From: Cymodocea nodosa
Lineage: Eukaryota; Streptophyta; Magnoliopsida; Alismatales; Cymodoceaceae
Length of the DNA: 64,000 nucleotides
Assembly: GCA_036874045.1 (NCBI GenBank)
Contig: CM072343.1
Coordinates: forward strand, 17,070,001 to 17,134,000
Direction of reading: 5' to 3'
The notes beneath the pieces are model-generated. The model ran no database searches. It saw nothing but the letters and a program-made list of their open reading frames with translations, and was not told where the DNA came from. The position numbers were made by a program, and so were the translations under genes. Below, in pieces: positions 63,901 through 64,000 of the stretch. Position 1 is the stretch's first letter; each line of letters starts with the position of its first letter.

Positions 63901-63957
63901 GATCCTGTAGCCTTCCTCGTCCCAATCCCTCAGGTCCCCTCCTCTGCCATTTGCCAT
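33902..63957 (-). CDS. THO6: THO complex subunit 6 / DWA1-like WD40 protein
   Basis: WD40 beta-propeller of 386 residues, assembled from 13 exons in continuous phase with GT-AG borders: 63957-63727, 63489-63458, 63364-63254, 61388-61312, 58020-57975, 54916-54856, 54145-54092, 53953-53873, 51958-51919, 45785-45676, 42299-42189, 36068-35952, 33991-33902. Key blocks: [107 protein letters not shown]. These match plant THO6/DWA1, which in Arabidopsis works in the THO/TREX mRNA-export complex and as a CUL4-DDB1 substrate receptor in ABA signalling. The DWD-like box (about residues 232-247) is kept but split by intron 9. The start is the ATG at 63957; the upstream frame lacks one. Exon 1 is GC-rich. 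Introns are up to 6.1 kb and full of transposon remains. The promoter is outside the window. Confidence 0.95.
33992..36739. other. THO6 intron 12 and start of intron 11
   Basis: Intron 12 is 33992-35951, exon 12 is 35952-36068, and intron 11 begins at 36069. Apart from a possible tRNA-like segment near 34268-34335 nothing is recognised. Confidence 0.5.
34268..34560 (+). mobile_element. Possible tRNA-derived SINE
   Basis: 'tagctcagttagtcaggg' resembles a pol III A box. 'agaatttgaatcctg', about 35 bp later, resembles a B box. The spacing fits a tRNA-derived promoter. The right end and target duplications are not clear, and no cloverleaf is kept, so it is not a tRNA gene. Confidence 0.35.
36740..37165 (-). 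mobile_element. RTE-type LINE 3' fragment (THO6 intron 11)
   Basis: The minus strand encodes decayed [13 protein letters not shown] and RFGHIFRR-like blocks, the C-terminal signature of plant RTE elements. These are followed by the family 3' end with a 'gattgttattata' tail near 36745-36770. Related to the longer copy at 55281-57600. Same direction as THO6. Confidence 0.7.
37180..37530 (+). mobile_element. Gypsy integrase C-terminal fragment (THO6 intron 11)
   Basis: The plus strand shows [17 protein letters not shown] and nearby KARVC and HGEVR blocks, as found at the end of integrase in chromovirus-type Gypsy elements. It is a broken fossil; no LTRs could be delimited. Confidence 0.6.
37830..40570 (-). 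mobile_element. L1-type LINE remains (THO6 intron 11)
   Basis: On the minus strand a CCHC zinc knuckle ([10 protein letters not shown] and the following C, about 40535-40490) and WVNVVGLPF-like sequence (about 40000) suggest L1 ORF1. Farther on, the reverse transcriptase core [13 protein letters not shown] lies at about 38680-38630. C-terminal blocks ([22 protein letters not shown]) reach about 37850. Frameshifts and stops are frequent. The middle part (38900-39600) is poorly recognisable, so this could be one old element or two. Same direction as THO6. Confidence 0.6.
40571..42188. other. Rest of THO6 intron 11, mostly unrecognised
   Basis: At 40590-40720 and 41330-41370 there are 'ctaggcac' and 'aggcaacgcccaggtgag' type motifs, as often seen at the ends of plant hAT-like elements. 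Between them lies a run of 'atatat' sequence. The evidence is too weak to delimit an element. The rest is unrecognised. Confidence 0.35.
42880..43180 (-). mobile_element. Copia RNase H fragment (THO6 intron 10)
   Basis: The minus strand reads [43 protein letters not shown] and [12 protein letters not shown]. This is the end of a Copia polyprotein followed by untranslated sequence. Broken fossil. Confidence 0.75.
43172..44300 (-). mobile_element. Gypsy protease and reverse transcriptase fragment (THO6 intron 10)
   Basis: The minus strand gives a protease-like block ([13 protein letters not shown]), then the lead-in to reverse transcriptase (LLQKYKWVF). The reverse transcriptase end follows ([40 protein letters not shown]). 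Ty3/Gypsy, probably chromovirus-like. Broken fossil; it abuts the Copia fragment at 43180. Confidence 0.75.
44440..44830 (-). mobile_element. Gypsy (Tat/Athila-like) RNase H-integrase border fragment
   Basis: The minus strand shows [20 protein letters not shown] and [15 protein letters not shown], the zinc-binding start of integrase in Tat/Athila-type Gypsy elements. It lies upstream of the protease and reverse transcriptase fragment in reading direction, so it belongs to a different element copy. Broken fossil. Confidence 0.65.
45060..45320 (+). mobile_element. L1-type LINE 3' end (THO6 intron 10)
   Basis: The plus strand reads [20 protein letters not shown] and then a hydrophobic tail, ending with 'tatatgaatgagattcaccc', like the 3' end of plant L1 elements. 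Opposite direction to THO6. Confidence 0.5.
46446..46739 (+). repeat. 147-bp tandem duplication with a Copia primer-site motif (THO6 intron 9)
   Basis: Two nearly identical units, 46446-46592 and 46593-46739. Each has 'acatggtattaaagcc', close to a Copia primer binding site, preceded by LTR-like 'atatctacatttta'. A third, more diverged partial copy lies near 46790-46870. Probably a small duplication inside an old Copia or TRIM end. Confidence 0.75.
47095..47580 (+). mobile_element. Copia reverse transcriptase to RNase H fragment (THO6 intron 9)
   Basis: The plus strand shows [17 protein letters not shown] and [19 protein letters not shown], then FPEHTKHI. This is the order found at the end of Copia polyproteins. 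It may belong with the primer-site repeats at 46446-46739. Broken fossil. Confidence 0.65.
47581..50239. other. THO6 intron 9, mostly unrecognised
   Basis: Includes two related stretches, 49467-49570 and 49620-49745. Each combines an 'actcaaaa' block with a 'ctaccratgtgraact' block, as in the edges of some plant LTRs. 49812-50240 begins 'gttgtgtttgtttccc' and could be a MITE. Neither can be delimited. Confidence 0.35.
50240..50960 (-). mobile_element. L1-type LINE reverse transcriptase fragment (THO6 intron 9)
   Basis: The minus strand shows [20 protein letters not shown] near 50910-50860, then [30 protein letters not shown] and [10 protein letters not shown], in the L1 ORF2 order. Frameshifted. 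Same direction as THO6. Confidence 0.75.
51480..51770 (+). mobile_element. LINE-like 3' tail (THO6 intron 9)
   Basis: The plus strand ends with 'ttaatgagatacatccta' and a short A-run at about 51764-51770, like L1 3' untranslated tails in plants. No coding part is recognised upstream; a frame at 51062-51322 is open but unrecognised. Confidence 0.4.
51959..55280. other. THO6 introns 8, 7, 6 and start of intron 5
   Basis: Exons 8, 7 and 6 lie here. Between them nothing is recognised. Scattered words near 52900-53400 hint at an old coding repeat but match no family by eye. Confidence 0.45.
55281..57600 (-). mobile_element. RTE-type LINE, decayed (THO6 intron 5)
   Basis: The minus strand shows the plant RTE reverse transcriptase series with many stops and frameshifts: [57 protein letters not shown], with remnants beyond. 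The 3' end has 'tttggattgttattattatc' at about 55281-55300, matching the tail of the 36740-37165 copy. Upstream of the reverse transcriptase, [13 protein letters not shown] is visible. Same direction as THO6. Very old. Confidence 0.8.
58200..58700 (-). mobile_element. L1-type LINE C-terminal relic (THO6 intron 4)
   Basis: The minus strand includes [15 protein letters not shown], the pattern of the L1 ORF2 C-terminus, and [14 protein letters not shown] after it. Short and weak. Confidence 0.4.
59395..60225 (+). repeat. Tandem pair of about 420-bp units (THO6 intron 4)
   Basis: Units at about 59395-59815 and 59821-60225, by eye about 85% alike. Each reads, on the plus strand, [13 protein letters not shown], then a Ser/His/Gln-rich run ([18 protein letters not shown] in unit 1), then GYEWHYPH and YLKT. 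The frame is interrupted in both. I do not recognise the protein; it may be an old element's open frame. Confidence 0.7.
60226..61084. other. THO6 intron 4, unrecognised
   Basis: AT-rich. 60890-60950 reads GNGPLGGQ and YGGHGGT on the plus strand, possibly the continuation of the Ser/His/Gln-rich relic. Nothing else is seen. Confidence 0.35.
61085..61304. repeat. 110-bp tandem duplication beside the THO6 exon 4 donor
   Basis: Units 61085-61194 and 61195-61304 differ at about one base (cacccctg versus caaccctg), so the duplication is recent. The second unit ends 7 bp before exon 4 (61312-61388), so it lies just inside the 5' end of intron 4 on the minus strand. The donor site itself is not duplicated. 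Confidence 0.92.
61389..63253. other. THO6 intron 3
   Basis: Holds the Au-like SINE at 62503-62655. 'gggttcaaatctaca' near 61950 resembles an isolated pol III B box. Otherwise unrecognised. Confidence 0.45.
62503..62655 (-). mobile_element. Au-like SINE
   Basis: The minus strand has the tRNA-related head with 'ttgtgacctagaggtcacag' and a B-box-like 'gctcaaatc'. It has the family end 'gagctcgtgcactagattta' followed by a T-run. This combination is typical of the Au SINE family found in many angiosperms. Same direction as THO6, inside intron 3. Diverged from consensus, so old. Confidence 0.75.
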
Positions 63958-64000
63958 CGCCAGAAACAAAAGCACTTCGAAAGCAAATGAATTATGTTTT

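Noticed and set aside
33902-63957. Several separate small genes between 34 and 64 kb
   Set aside because: The WD40 pieces join in one phase-consistent series of 13 exons with GT-AG borders and match one known protein end to end.

Overview
The window is plant nuclear DNA: intron-bearing host genes sit in AT-rich sequence packed with plant-type transposons (Copia and Gypsy-like LTR elements, PIF/Harbinger, L1 and RTE LINEs, an Au-like SINE). The first exons of the host genes are very GC-rich and their later exons are AT-rich. That steep 5'-to-3' GC gradient is typical of monocots, so a monocot is my best guess; no species can be named.

Three host genes are well supported. (1) A single-exon DMP/DUF679 four-helix membrane protein lies at 10665-11876 (-). 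Its unusually long N-terminus is built from about seven copies of a 26-residue Pro/Gln/Asn-rich repeat. (2) A 14-3-3 protein lies at 30721-33177 (+), with four exons, 252 codons and a clear TATA box. (3) A THO6/DWA1-type WD40 protein lies at 63957-33902 (-). I could place 13 exons in continuous phase, giving 386 codons spread over 30 kb. Genes 2 and 3 converge tail to tail with about 0.7 kb between their stop codons.

Layout. 1-4135: a Harbinger transposase relic and a 1.14-kb palindrome-rich repeat lie between two inverted copies of an LTR-like repeat. 4136-4390: a GC-rich patch that looks like the truncated 5' end of a gene. About 5806-10605: a larger Harbinger element with both of its genes decayed, ending next to the DMP gene. 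13338-14548: the second copy of the palindrome-rich repeat. 16534-27812: a nested retrotransposon cluster. An old Copia element there holds a reverse-oriented Copia fragment and a second Copia element, and the second element holds two solo LTRs of about 2 kb. Three of these insertions have readable 5-bp target duplications, so their order can be inferred. 27.8-30.5 kb: mostly unrecognised sequence plus the 14-3-3 promoter. 33.9-64 kb: the THO6 gene, whose introns hold L1, RTE, Gypsy, Copia and SINE fossils and several local tandem duplications.

The three host genes do not form a pathway or cluster. They act separately: membrane remodelling or fusion (DMP), phosphoprotein binding (14-3-3), and mRNA export or ABA-linked ubiquitination (THO6/DWA1). 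I found no convincing undescribed multi-gene system. The most unusual items are the repeat-extended DMP protein, the palindromic repeat family, the inverted-repeat composite at the left edge, and the THO6 gene with its microexon and intron-split DWD box.
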